From positions 14,689,751-14,753,750 of the forward strand of contig CM061066.1 of NCBI GenBank assembly GCA_030762895.1: DNA of 64,000 bases, written 5' to 3'. The stretch comes from Sophora flavescens. Lineage: Eukaryota > Streptophyta > Magnoliopsida > Fabales > Fabaceae. Shown here piece after piece: positions 33,291 to 44,334 of this stretch. Position 1 is the stretch's first letter. Each line of letters opens with the position of its first letter. The translations under genes and the position numbers were made by a program. The notes beneath the pieces are model-generated. The model was not told the origin of the DNA, did no database searches, and saw only the letters and a program-made list of their open reading frames with translations.

Positions 33291-35110
33291 TTTTATCAAA
33301 ATCTTGTTATTAGGAGCATGTTTGGGATAGTTGGTTTTTAAACTTTCAGCTGTTTTAATGAAAAAAAACTATTTTATAAAAAGGTTGTCGTGTTTGGATC
33401 ACTTGCTTATTTTCTGAAAAGCTTAATTTTTTTCAAAAACTGTTGTTTTGAACAGCTTAAAAATAGGACTGTTTAAAGAAAAAGCTTAAATTTTTTCCGA
33501 GGATGCTTTACGAGAAAAGCATTTTTCCCATAATAATCCCCACATCCACGTGTGTCTATACTTGTTGCATATATGTCATGACTGTACACTTGCATAGTTA
33601 CATTTTATGATATTATTTTTTATACATTCATTTCATTATAATATATTTTTATTATAAGAAAATGTTATAAATTTTATTCAATTTTTTATAATAATTTTTT
33701 TTTATGACAAGATATAAAAAAAAGTAATATTAAAAAAAATCAAATATTATTTACTTTTCCACCAAATATTATAAATAAATAACTTCATACTTTTTTTTTT
33801 GTAATTTACTATGTAAAAATGATTACTTTTACCTAATCCAGATGAAATTGATTATCATAAAATCGTTTTTTAACAAATATACCCAAACAAAAATAGATTT
33901 TGATTATAATCGATTTTTAAAATAATCGATTATTTGAAAACAAATTATTAATATAATCTTTTTTTTTCATCTTTCTCAAACACATTCTCCTTCAATCATG
34001 ACTTAAGTATTTTTTCTAAAATATCGTATAGCATGGTATTTTACAAAAGTAGAAATAATAGATTTTATATCCTGGACTAATCTCAAGTATTTTTATCTAT
34101 TTTATAATGATTGGTACCATTATATTAAGGGACACCGCACACGATGTGATCGAATGAACAGTAAAAAATAATAGTGAATAAGACTTTTTTTTCTGTAAAA
34201 AAAAAAAAAAGACTTTGTTTTATTAAATATAGATAAATATATAGAATTTTGCACAATGTCAATTATATCCTTGGTACAGTGGTCCTCTCTGTTTTTAACA
34301 TGAAGAATGTTGGAATTTGCGAAAGCATATAGATCGGCTAATTATAACATCCTTCACTAAAAAAGTGGAGGACCAAAACTTGATAGATTTGAGCCATAGA
34401 TATATTACTATAAAAATAGCTACGGTCCAGATTGAAGCAAATTGAAAACGGTAAAATAGGTAAAATGAAATTTGACTGCACACTGTACATTTACGTCTAC
34501 TGTACATGACACGACACGATACTGTACACAACACTGTCACTATTCCCTCCCTGTTCCTACTCATGTCAATGACGTTGTAGTTAGTATCAACATGAAAAAA
34601 AAAAAACTAATAAAATAATAAACAACTAAGAGAGATGATTTACTATTAAAAAAATACTAAAATAATGATTGATAAAAATAAGTAATAAAAAAGTGACTAT
34701 CAAAAATAATAAAAAGAAACAAAATAAAAATAATGAAGAAGAATTTATTGTTTTGAAATAATAATAAATTTCAAAATTAATTACAAACTATTTAAAATAG
34801 TAATAAAAAATAGTAAATATAACTTATAAAAATATTTTTTTTAAATAATAATAAAGTAAATAAGACACCATTAAGTGGGAAAGTTCAATGTTTGAATTCA
34901 TAATAAAATGATAAAAATAAAGTTGCATAGGAAAATTCACTTTTCGATAAAAAAAAGTTTAATTTCTTTATACTATCAGTATAACGTGTAATGTGTAAAG
35001 GACTTTGATATTGAAATCCAATAATCTGTCTATACTCTTTAATAAATCAATGTTCTATTTGCTTATTATTATTATTATTTTGATAAGATATTATTATTAA
35101 TATATATATA
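33291..35110. other. AT-rich spacer
   Basis: No gene. About 33,310-33,500 resembles the GTGTTTGGATCACTTGCTTA class of MITE text. From 34,590 on, runs of A/T dominate, and (TA)n lies at 35,100-35,114. Confidence 0.55.
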
Positions 35111-35290
35111 TATATCTTTATATATAAAGTAATATTCGTTTGAACATTTTTTCTCCAAAAAACAGTTATCATTTCATTTAAGAATTTAATTTAATATATT
35201 TTTTAATAAATAAGTTAATATCTCATATTAAATAGCATCCTTCAACTTCTCAATGTTTTTTCAAAATTTAAATCGCATGTATCTTTATAT
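35111..35290 (+). repeat. Direct repeat, copy 1
   Basis: TATCTTTATAT.TAAAGTA.TATTCGTT through CTTCTCAATGTTTTTTCAAA; copy 2 is at 35,491-35,690. A SINE lies between them. Confidence 0.85.
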
Positions 35291-35485
35291 TTTTTTTGGG
35301 TCCTTGACCAGGAGTATACCCTGTCGGAAGCGGGGACTAATCTCCTGCGGGGAATGAATGACACCTGAAGGCGAGAAACTCCCTCCCAACGGAAAGTCGC
35401 TCCATACGCAATAGCTGGGATTCGAACCTCAGCCACTTGGTTAAGGGACACAAGTCCACCACCACTAGTGCCAACCTCCATTGGT
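35291..35485 (-). mobile_element. tRNA-derived SINE, minus orientation
   Basis: On the minus strand it starts GGAGGTTGGCACTAGTGGTG (A box TGGCACTAGTGG) and has GAGGTTCGAATCCCAG (B box). It continues to GATTAGTCCCCGC and ends with an A-rich tail (T run at 35,290-35,298). Confidence 0.8.
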
Positions 35486-35490
35486 AAATT

Positions 35491-35690
35491 GCATATATCT
35501 TTATATGTAAAGTAGTATTCGTTGGGGCATGTTTTCCCTAAAAAAAGCAGCCTATTTTGATCATTTCATTTAAAAATTTAATTTAATTTAATTTAATATA
35601 TTTTTAAATAAATAAGTTAATGCCTCATCTTAAATAGCATCTTTCAACTTCTCAATGTTTTTTCAAATTCTAAATGCGTATGGCTCATGC
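35491..35690 (+). repeat. Direct repeat, copy 2
   Basis: Second copy of 35,111-35,290, with GCATATATCTTTATAT at its start matching GCATGTATCTTTATAT at the end of copy 1. Confidence 0.85.
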
Positions 35691-35694
35691 GTAT

Positions 35695-35802
35695 GGAAGA
35701 ACATCTGTTGGGAGATGTCAACCTCTTAAATGAATCTCAGTACCTCGAGGGATAAGTCTGACTTCCGATCGGAGGATACCTGGATTCACAAAAAAAAAGA
35801 CA
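35695..35802 (+). mobile_element. 3' end of another SINE
   Basis: TACCTCGAGGGATAAGTCTG, then GATCGGAGGATACCTGG, and an A run at 35,790-35,799 is a typical legume SINE 3' end. No A or B box is present, so it is 5'-truncated. Confidence 0.5.
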
Positions 35803-35874
35803 ATTTTTGTTAAGTATCTATAATTTATTATTTAAAATAATGTCTTTGTTCACAAAGTTCAAACTCTTATTAAT

Positions 35875-36115
35875 GAATGCTCTAAATAATTACTCTTATA
35901 GCGTGTTTAAATGATCTAAATTTGTGGGATACTCCATTAACCTACTAGGGAGCCAAAAACCTAATCACGGTAGGTTCCTACAAAATTCTTAGTAGCTGCT
36001 ATAAATGAAAAAGTCACTAGTATATTTAAATAAAGGTCAATGAATGCGATGACTTTCAAAGTAAATGTTAATTTTAAACACATTTTAAATTTATTCTAGT
36101 ATGGTGACCCTTGTC
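35875..36115 (+). repeat. Segmental duplication, copy 2 (no MITE)
   Basis: Second copy of 31,418-31,830; it gives the empty site TTAAATTTA at 36,085-36,093. Confidence 0.88.
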
Positions 36116-36552
36116 ATGCATGGGATATTTTTTGGTTTCCCAATGTATCATTCACGCACGGGATATTACCTTAGGAGCTGTGAGACACCCCGTTGTGCCA
36201 TTAATTATTTATTTAACTTACTCGCATACTTAACGTTAAACATAACCCAAAAATATGAAGAAATTAAAAACTTAAATACATCACACACACTTCTGAAAGT
36301 TAAACACACCATCGTTATAAATATAAATATACTCATGTTTATCCTTTACAATACAAAACACTATTTAGGGTATCCTTTCAGTAGGATCCCTCATAGGTAC
36401 TTAACCATTTTTAGAAAAATATATTTATCTACCATATTATTTTTCTTCTTCTCTCTTGAAAATCTATTTGACTTATTTATTCCCTTTCCTTTAAGAGTTT
36501 GTCATGAGATGATACCTATATATTTTTTCAGTAAGTTAGATTTTCAAATGTA

Positions 36553-36600
<48 letters not shown>
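36553..36600. repeat. (ATT)n microsatellite
   Basis: About 16 uninterrupted ATT units. The 181-aa frame across it is low complexity and not called as a gene. Confidence 0.95.
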
Positions 36601-36601
<1 letters not shown>

Positions 36602-37900
36602 ACATATGATAGATATATTATTATAGGAGTTGCAATCCTTATTTGATATATTTAATCCCATTACAATTTTATTCCATTTGACCATATCGGTTTTAAATGA
36701 TAAATGCTTTAAATTGTTGTCGTTTTAACTTTTAAATTGCACTTTTCATTTGAATTGTAGTCTTAAATTGCTTTAAATCATTGATTCTGTATAATTTTCA
36801 TTAAATATTTATTTATATGAGTTTCTCTACACGATTAGGGGTTCAAAGACCTTCCTTATACGATATATGTTTTAAATGGCTCGTGTTCAAATTATTGAGT
36901 ATTAATGAGTTCCAGATTTATATTGCTTTAAATTGTTGATACCATATCACTTTTATTAAAGATACATTTATTCTTGTTTTGAAATTGGTTTAACCTTCAA
37001 ATTTGATTTATGTAATCAATTCAATTTTCCAAATCGAATTCGAGTTAATTCAAATTTCCAGTAAATAGTGAAACAATTATCAGGTTAAAGTCATTTTTTA
37101 ATATAAGTTAATATATATTTCCAATTCGAATTAATGCCATCAATAAAAAATTGTAGTTCAAGTTCCATTTGTTTCAAATTTTCAAACAATAAGGAAACAA
37201 ATACATCATTAATGTCAGTAATAATTGCATTTAAATAATGTCATGCAATATTTGAAATGTTTAGAATAATAATATCACGTTAATGACAATAATGCCATTT
37301 ATGAAAATGTTTAAAAACAATTGCAATTATTTTAATTTCCTAATTGTTAATTATGATGAAATTTGAATTTAAAACTGCAAGCATGGAAGACTATAAAAAC
37401 ATGAAATCAGAAGCTAATTAATTATGCATTGATTGTGTTATGGTGATTTTTGAATTGTTGCTGAGAATAATTTTAAATTGTTGGCTGTATAATAAATTCT
37501 AATCAATGCGCTCTTATATAATGGAGTTTCTATTTTATTCATGGAGGTTCAGTTTTGAAATAGCCAGCATATAGCTGACACAAATTAAAACAAATCAAAC
37601 ACATAAATGCAAATAAAGGACACAAAACCCAAACTTTATTGAAATATTCATGCTAGCTTGAGGCCACGTGTCTGCAAATACGCTTTGCATTATTTTAATT
37701 AACATGATTGTATATCATTACATTATGCCAAACCAACAAAAACAAAATGGAATTCAATTCTATTATTCATTTTAAAAAATTTAAACCCTAACTTAAATGA
37801 CACCTTCAAACGTTCCTTATTCTGATCAGGTTCTTCTATCTTGCCTTCGTGAGAAGTTGGGAAAGCACCTGACATGAAGGAAAAAAAAGCGATTAGTGCT
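36601..37900. other. AT-rich spacer before the Tat element
   Basis: No gene supported. TTTTAAATTGC-like words recur (36,690-36,930). A pyrimidine run with CAG at about 37,860-37,880 on the minus strand resembles a splice acceptor, but no protein family follows. Confidence 0.5.
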
Positions 37901-37904
37901 ACAA

Positions 37905-39860
37905 ATTGTATACTTCGGACAGCCAGCCATTGGGATAAGGCCACACCAAGGAGCGGCAGCCGATAGCAGGCCCTGTGGCCCTCAGTTGATTGATCCCAAC
38001 ATGATTGCTGAGACTATCAAGAAGTATTTTGGTGTTCAATTGAAGCCGTTAGACAGACCCATCTATAAGAAGCCGTATCCAGAGTGGGTTGACAAGATGA
38101 TGTCCTTGTCGAGGGGTTTTAAAACTCCAGATTTTACAACCTTCTCTGGTGATGACGGAAAGTCTACCATGGAGCATATTGGTCGATTTACGACTTAGTG
38201 TGGGGAAGCCAACCAGAATGAGTACTTTAAAGCGATTAGCGACTGAATCTGAAGAGATGCTTTCATGACAGGTTCCATAGACCTCAGCCCGATGTGACTG
38301 CGGCCAACGTAATGAATCTGAAGCAGCTAGTCGATGAACCAGTTGCAGAATTCATAGAGAGGTTGAGGAAATAGGGAAGCCGTTGCAGTGTACAATTCCC
38401 AGAATCAGAGTATGCCTCAATGGCCATAAGTAATATGCATCATTAGTTGAGGAAAAAGTTGGTGGCACAAAGATTCCTAGATTTAGGCCAATTAGCCTCT
38501 GTGGCCACTCAGGTAGAACAGTTGATCATTGAGAAGGAACAGAGAAGGTCATGCAGGAATAGGGGCACTCACCTGGTGTCTATTGTGGATAGTGAGGGCT
38601 CGGATGACATGGTGGATAATTCAGTCGAATCCATGGCTGATATTATGGCAGTCGAGATCCTAAGAGGAAAGCCTTGTTCTTGTCCAGTGTTGAGAGCTGC
38701 AAAAGGCAAGGATGTAGATACCCAAGAGAAGAAACAGAGTATTCATTTGATATATCAAAAGCTGATCAGATATTTGACTGTCTTCTCAAGGATAAACAGA
38801 TTCGATTAGCCGAAGGTCATAGAATTCCACCGGCTGATGAATTGATAGGTAAGAAATATTGCAAATGGCATAATTCCTATAGCCATGCTACTGTGAATTG
38901 TGTAGTTTTAGGAAAGCTATCCAGAAGCAGGATAAAGATGACAGGTTCAAACTATCTGATAAGACAGTAGCAGAGATGGGGGTAGATGTTAATCCATTCC
39001 CTGACATTGCAATCGACATGGTCTCTTTTTCTGGTGGGTCTGACTCACCATATAAAAGATGGAAATAGCCTACTCAGCAGCATTGGAGAGTTAAGACTGC
39101 GGTGGAAATACCAAGGGATTCCAATGGATCGACTGAGGGCCAGAAAGCATCCGTGTTCGAGAGGTTGGGGGCTCCCAATGTGGTAGCTGTTAGGAAGTCA
39201 GTGCCTCAGAAGGTTTTAGGGAATGTATCATCCCACAGGCCCAGTGTCTTCAACAGCCTGATGCCTTCACGGAGGAACAACGAGTTTGAAAGATTGAACA
39301 GGTAGTTTGAAACACACACAATACACCCTAGGGGGTATCATCAGTATAGGCCTGGGGGAAAAATGCCTAGTCATGAGGAGTTTCTCAATAAAGAGAGGTT
39401 GCCGATAGTGGATGAGGACCCCATTCCAAAAGGTAAATGACACGTAGCCAAAGTAAGCATGAAGGGTGGAATGTCCTCTCTGCGAATTATGGTAAGAAAT
39501 GAAGAAAGTACGAGAGCTCAAAGAATGATTAAACCTTTGGCTAAGGTGAAGGAAGGCAAGTGGCACATGAATAAGCAAGCCGAAAGAGACAAGGCTGTTA
39601 ATATTGACCTTCAACGGTTGACACGGATTCAAAAGAGAAGGCAACAACGAAAGAAGTATGTGCAAACAATGAGGATGACATTACAGCTATTAGCCGAGGC
39701 CAAAGCCAAGGATAAGAAGGAAATTCCATCTAGCGGGGTTGATAAGGCACTTAAGGAGGCTTTTTGCTGTCCTCCAGTGGAAGAATTACCAAAGCAAGAG
39801 TCAGAAGAACAGAAAGTTGAGGAGTCAGAATGCCAGCCGTTAGACGAGCAGGATAGATAG
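37905..39860 (+). pseudogene. gag of Tat element
   Basis: Segments LIDPNMIAETIKKYFGVQL, KPYPEWVDKMMSLSRGFKTP and FSGDDGKSTMEHIGRF are typical of Tat/Ogre-type gag. The knuckle-like YCKWHNSYSHATVNC occurs at about 38,860-38,905. The reading is broken by stops at about 38,196, 38,372 and 39,303 and by shifts. The first recognisable residues (FGQPAIGIRPHQG) start abruptly near 37,915, so the N-terminus is missing. A charged linker (REESTRAQRM-type and EAKAKDKKEIPSSGVDKAL) follows to 39,860. Confidence 0.8.
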
Positions 39861-39977
39861 AACGAACAGGATGAGCATGATGAGAGCACGGAAGCATTAG
39901 ACGAAGTGAAGTTGATGTAGAGTCCTGAGCATGGAAACATTATCTGTTCAGAAGAAAATGGAAAAGCATGGGATGTT

Positions 39978-40719
39978 ATGGCTAAAGAGGAGATTGATAT
40001 GATGTCATTCTTCGAAGAGGCATTGCTTGACACACTTCTGGCTGAAGAAGCTTCACCATCGGCCGAAGTGGACGTTGTTAGCATTTTGCCTAGCGAATTC
40101 TGGGCAGAAGAGGAACAGCCGAGCGTGCTGGAAAGTGATGTGTGCGCGGAAGAAGTAGAATGGACTGTTTTATCTGATGAAGCTTTCTTGAGACCGATGA
40201 GTATGACATTCGACAAACCAACTGAAGAGATGACTAAGCACTTGAAACCCTTGTATATCAAGGCACGGTTGAATGGGAAGGAAATCAGCCGAGTGTTTGT
40301 GGATAAGGGAGCAGTGTTAAACGTGATGCCTGTCAATACCCTGCGGAAGCTGGGAAAGACCAAAAAAGACTTGGTGTCAACTAACATGAAGATGACTAAC
40401 TTCACAGGGGGAGCAACGACTGATTTAGGAGTCTTGGTAGCCGATGTAACGGTTGGGTTAAAGACTTTGTTCTGCTTTCTTCTTGGTAGATGCAAAAACT
40501 ACTTATTCGATACTACTGGGAAGAGATTGGATCCATTCAAGTAAGTGTGTACCCTCAACTTTACATCAACGACTGATCATGTGGAGTGATGATGGAGTGG
40601 AAACAGTGTTGGCAGACAAGAATCCGTTTACAGCAGAGGTAAGAGCAACTGAAGCTCTATTTTATTCCCCTTACATGGAGCCTATTGTTATTAATGAAGA
40701 TTATGAAGACGGGGCTTGA
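39978..40719 (+). pseudogene. Aspartic protease region of Tat pol
   Basis: MTFDKPTEEMTKHLKPLYIK, then GKEISRVFVDKGAVLNVMPV is the active-site segment; the usual D-[G/S/T]-G reads D-K-G. The flap-like MKMTNFTGGATTDLGVLVAD follows. A frame change at about 40,480-40,545 separates it from CKNYLFDTT and GRDWIH. Confidence 0.78.
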
Positions 40720-40959
40720 AAGTCTTGTGATCTAACTTCAAGAGGTTTTGAAGTAAAAATGTTGACCGATTCACGGCCCTTGGACATTTTGAATGATTAA
40801 CAAACCCAAAGTCATAAAAGACCTTCTCCACCGGCTAGCCATGTTTACAACTGAAAGTAAGATCGAGGAAACAGGGTTGGCTGAAGGAGAAATGCAGAAT
40901 GAAGTAGAGAAATATACTGGGGGGCAAGGTTAAGATAAAAAAGAAATACAAGCCCCAGT

Positions 40960-43144
40960 ACACAAAAGGATGCCAACATTTGAAGCACAAGATCCAATGA
41001 TTGCAGTGAACTTGGGTTCGAATGACGAGCCGAAAATGACTAAGGTTAGTGGTTTGTTAGCCGAGTCTGATAGAATCAGGTTGGTCGAGCTCATTCGGTA
41101 GTACAAGGACTGCTTGACATGGGATTACAGTGAAATGCCTGGTTTGTCCAGACAGTTAGTTGAGCATCGGCTACCGATTAAAGAGAGATATAAGCCCTAC
41201 AAGTAGCCAGCTAGGATATTTAATCCAGATTTGCTTCCTAAAATCAAAGTAGAAATGGAGAAATTACTCAAGGGTGAGTTTATCCGAACAGTAAGATATA
41301 CTGAATGGCTATCCAATATTGTTCCAGTATTCAAGAAAAATGGTAAACTGAGGATTTTCATTGATTACCGGAACCTGAACTTGGCAACGCCTAAAGATGA
41401 ATATGTCATGCCTATAGCTGACATGCTTGTTGATGTTGTAGCCTCCAGTGGGATCCTTACAGTAATGGACGACTACTCAGGTTATAATCAAATTTATATA
41501 GCCGAGGAAGACATCCATAAAACTGCTTTCCGATGCCCAGGGTCGATTGGAATATTTGAATGGGTAGTCATGTTGTTTGGATTAAAAAATGCTGGGGCTA
41601 GATATCAGAGGACCATGAATTCTATTTTCCATGATTTAATCGGAAAGAATATGGAGCTGTATATAGATGATGTGATGGTCAAATCTATTAATTTTGAAGA
41701 ACACCTTCGTGACTTGGAAATGACATTTCAGAGAATGAGGTTTCACGGATTAAAGATGAATCCAAAGAAGTGTTCGTTTGGAGTCTCGGCCGATAATTTC
41801 TTGGGCTTTTTGGTACACCAACATGGCATTGAAATAGACCAGAACAAGGCAAATGCAGTGTTAGAGGCATCACCTCCCAGAAAAAAGAAGGAGTTGCAGA
41901 GTCTAATAGGGAAAATAAATTTCCTTAGAAGATTTATAGCTAATTCGGCTGGAAAGATGAAATCCTTTTCTCCACTACTTAAATTGAAGAATGCCGAGGA
42001 GTTTGTATGGGGACTAAAACATCAGGATGCATTTGATCAAATCAAACAAGCTTTAGCGACTCCTCCGGTTTTGATGCCTCCCATGCCAGGAAAACCCTTG
42101 AAGTTGTATATATCGACTGCGGAAGGATCCATTGGTTGCCTTCTGGGACAGGAAGCCGATGATGGTACGGAAAGAGCCATCTATTATCTTATTCAATTGT
42201 TGAATTTAGCTGAATGTAGATATACTCCTATCGAAAATTTATGTTTGTCTTTATTCCATGCTTGTACAAAGCTTGAATATTATTTGTTGCCAAAAGAAGT
42301 ATTAGTTTTGTGCAAAATTGATATTATTAAATATTTGATTAATAGGCTTGTCTTGCAAGGCAGATTAATGAAGTGGGCCATTCAGTTAAGTGCATATGCA
42401 TTGACATATGTGCCGTTGAAAGCTGTGAAGGGACAAGCCGTAACCGATTTCGTGGCTCAACACCCCTCAATTGAGGTAGTGGATCCTTTCAAAGAGATTA
42501 ATCAATGTATTAATCTTAAACCGTGTGTTTTGGCATTTGATGGGTCAAAGACCAAAAAAGGGGCAGGAGCTGGAGTTACACTTATAAGCCCCACTGGGCA
42601 AAATTGGAAATTCATGAGTCAGCTGCAGTCTAATTGCTCAAATAACCAGGTCGAATATGAAGCTTTGATTATGGGACTTAGAATCCTGGCATCCATGAAG
42701 GCCCAATATGTCCATATTATGGGCGATTCACAGTTAGTAGTCAAGCAATTAACGGGTGAATATAAGTGTAATAGCCATAAAATACTGGAATACTACGAAA
42801 CGGCTAGCTCATTGTTAAAAGCATTTGCCGATGTGGTAATAATGTATGTTCCCAGAGAAGAAAATGATGTGGCTAATGACCTCGCCCAACATGCATCTGG
42901 TTACAAAAAGATAAAATCCTCGCGTAGCCTTAAAGAAGTAATGGCTACTGAAGATCATCCAGCTGAAGATTGGAGGACTAAACTTATCAAGTACTTAAGT
43001 GATCCCTCGATTACGGTAGACTACAAAGTAAGACAGAGAGCACTGAAATATTCAATGCTTGATGAAGAATTAGTAAGAAGAGGGATCGATGGAGTATATC
43101 TCAGATACGTAGGGAATGAAGAGGCCTTAAGAGTAATGGGTTAA
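40960..43144 (+). pseudogene. Reverse transcriptase, RNase H and additional RNase H of Tat pol
   Basis: The long open stretch 41,231-43,144 (637 codons) has RT boxes KLRIFIDYRNLN, YSGYNQIYIAEED and the intact catalytic box LYIDDVMVKS (about 41,656-41,686). It continues through SLIGKINFLRRFI to RNase H (PLKLYISTAEGSIGCLLGQ). After a linker comes a second RNase H-like domain: LAFDGSKTKKGAGAG at about 42,530, QVEYEALIMGLRIL at about 42,650 and IMGDSQLVVKQL at about 42,720, the archaeal-type domain of Tat elements. Upstream RT residues (LVEHRLPIKERYKPYK) precede a TAG at about 41,205. This is the best preserved coding block of the window. Confidence 0.9.
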
Positions 43145-44238
43145 ATTCATAAAGGAATTTGTGGAGCTCACAGGGCAGGACCAGTTATGAAATGGACATT
43201 GCATCGGATGGGATATTACTGGCCTACTATAAATACTGATTGTTACAAGTATACCAAAGGATGTGAAGCTTGTCAAAAACATGGTCCTATTCAAAGAGTG
43301 CCAGTCGAGTAATTGCATGCCATAGTCAAACCGTGGCCTTTCAGAGGATGGGCAATGGATTTAATTGGGAAGATATATCCTGCATCGAGTAAACGACATG
43401 CCTTTATCATTGTGGCAACGTATTACTTCACAAAATGGGTGGAGGCGCAACCGATGGTCAATGTGACTCAGCAGGATGTTATCACGTTCATCAAACAACA
43501 TATCATTCATAGATATGGTATCCTTGAAACCATTACAACCGACCAAGGAACTATGTTTACAGGTGAAAAGATGGTGGCCTTTGCCCAGGAATATGGTATA
43601 AAGTTACTCCATTCATCCCCATATTATGCCCAGGCTAATAGGTAAACAGAGGCTACCAATAAAATATTAATAGCCATGATCAAAAAGACCCAAGAGGATA
43701 ATCCAAGAAAATGGCTTGAGGCACTTTCAGAAGTGTTGTGGGCTTATAGGAACTCCAAGTCATTGACTACAGGCGTAACACCTTATCGACTGACTTTTGG
43801 CCAAGATGATGTGCTACCTTTGGAGATCAATGTGAAATCTTTAAGGGTGGCCAGGCAACATGGTTTGATACTGGACGGTTATCAACAAGCCATGTTGATG
43901 GAGTTAGAGTCAGTCGATGAAGATAGATTAATGGCCCTGGACAACATTCGGCGAAATAAGCAGAAGGTTGCTAAGACTTACAACAAACATGTTAAGAGTA
44001 AGCAGTTTGCCGAAGGCGCTTGGTTTGGAAAACCATCCTTCCAGTTGGGAGTAAAGATCCCAAGTATGGGAAGTGGTCACCAAATTGGGAAGGCCTTTTT
44101 ATTATTAGTCAAGTCGTTAGTAGAGGTGCTTATCAGCTAGTTAATATGCAAGGTGAAGAATTGAGTAGGAGCATTAATGGAAAGTATTTAAAGTCATATT
44201 ATCCTTCGATCTGGGAAGGAGTAGTTGCAAAATGTTGA
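43145..44238 (+). pseudogene. Integrase of Tat pol
   Basis: After the stop at 43,142 the zinc-binding module reads IHKGICGAHRAG, GYYWPT and GCEACQKHG. The catalytic core has AMDLIGKIYP and TTDQGTMFTG with D and D. The Glu lies in EATNKILIAMI just after a TAA (usual Q codon CAA) at about 43,643. KWLEALSEVLWAYRNS and TGVTPYRLTFG follow. The C-terminus shifts frame near 44,020 and ends at about 44,238. Confidence 0.87.
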
Positions 44239-44334
44239 CCATAAGCTAGCCATGTAGCTTTCTAATAATAAGATAATGAAAAAAGACTAAGAAGGATTAC
44301 TAAGAAAGGTACAATGGCTACTACTATCCCTAAA

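Noticed and set aside
36101..36646. 181-aa plus-strand frame
   Set aside because: It crosses an (ATT)n run, begins inside a segmental duplication, and has no family features.
37723..37944. 73-aa minus frame with a signal-peptide-like head
   Set aside because: The head is the reverse complement of Tat gag sequence, so the frame spans an element border by chance.
39629..40495. 288-aa minus-strand frame
   Set aside because: It is the antisense shadow of the Tat gag/protease region, with serine-rich low-complexity translation.
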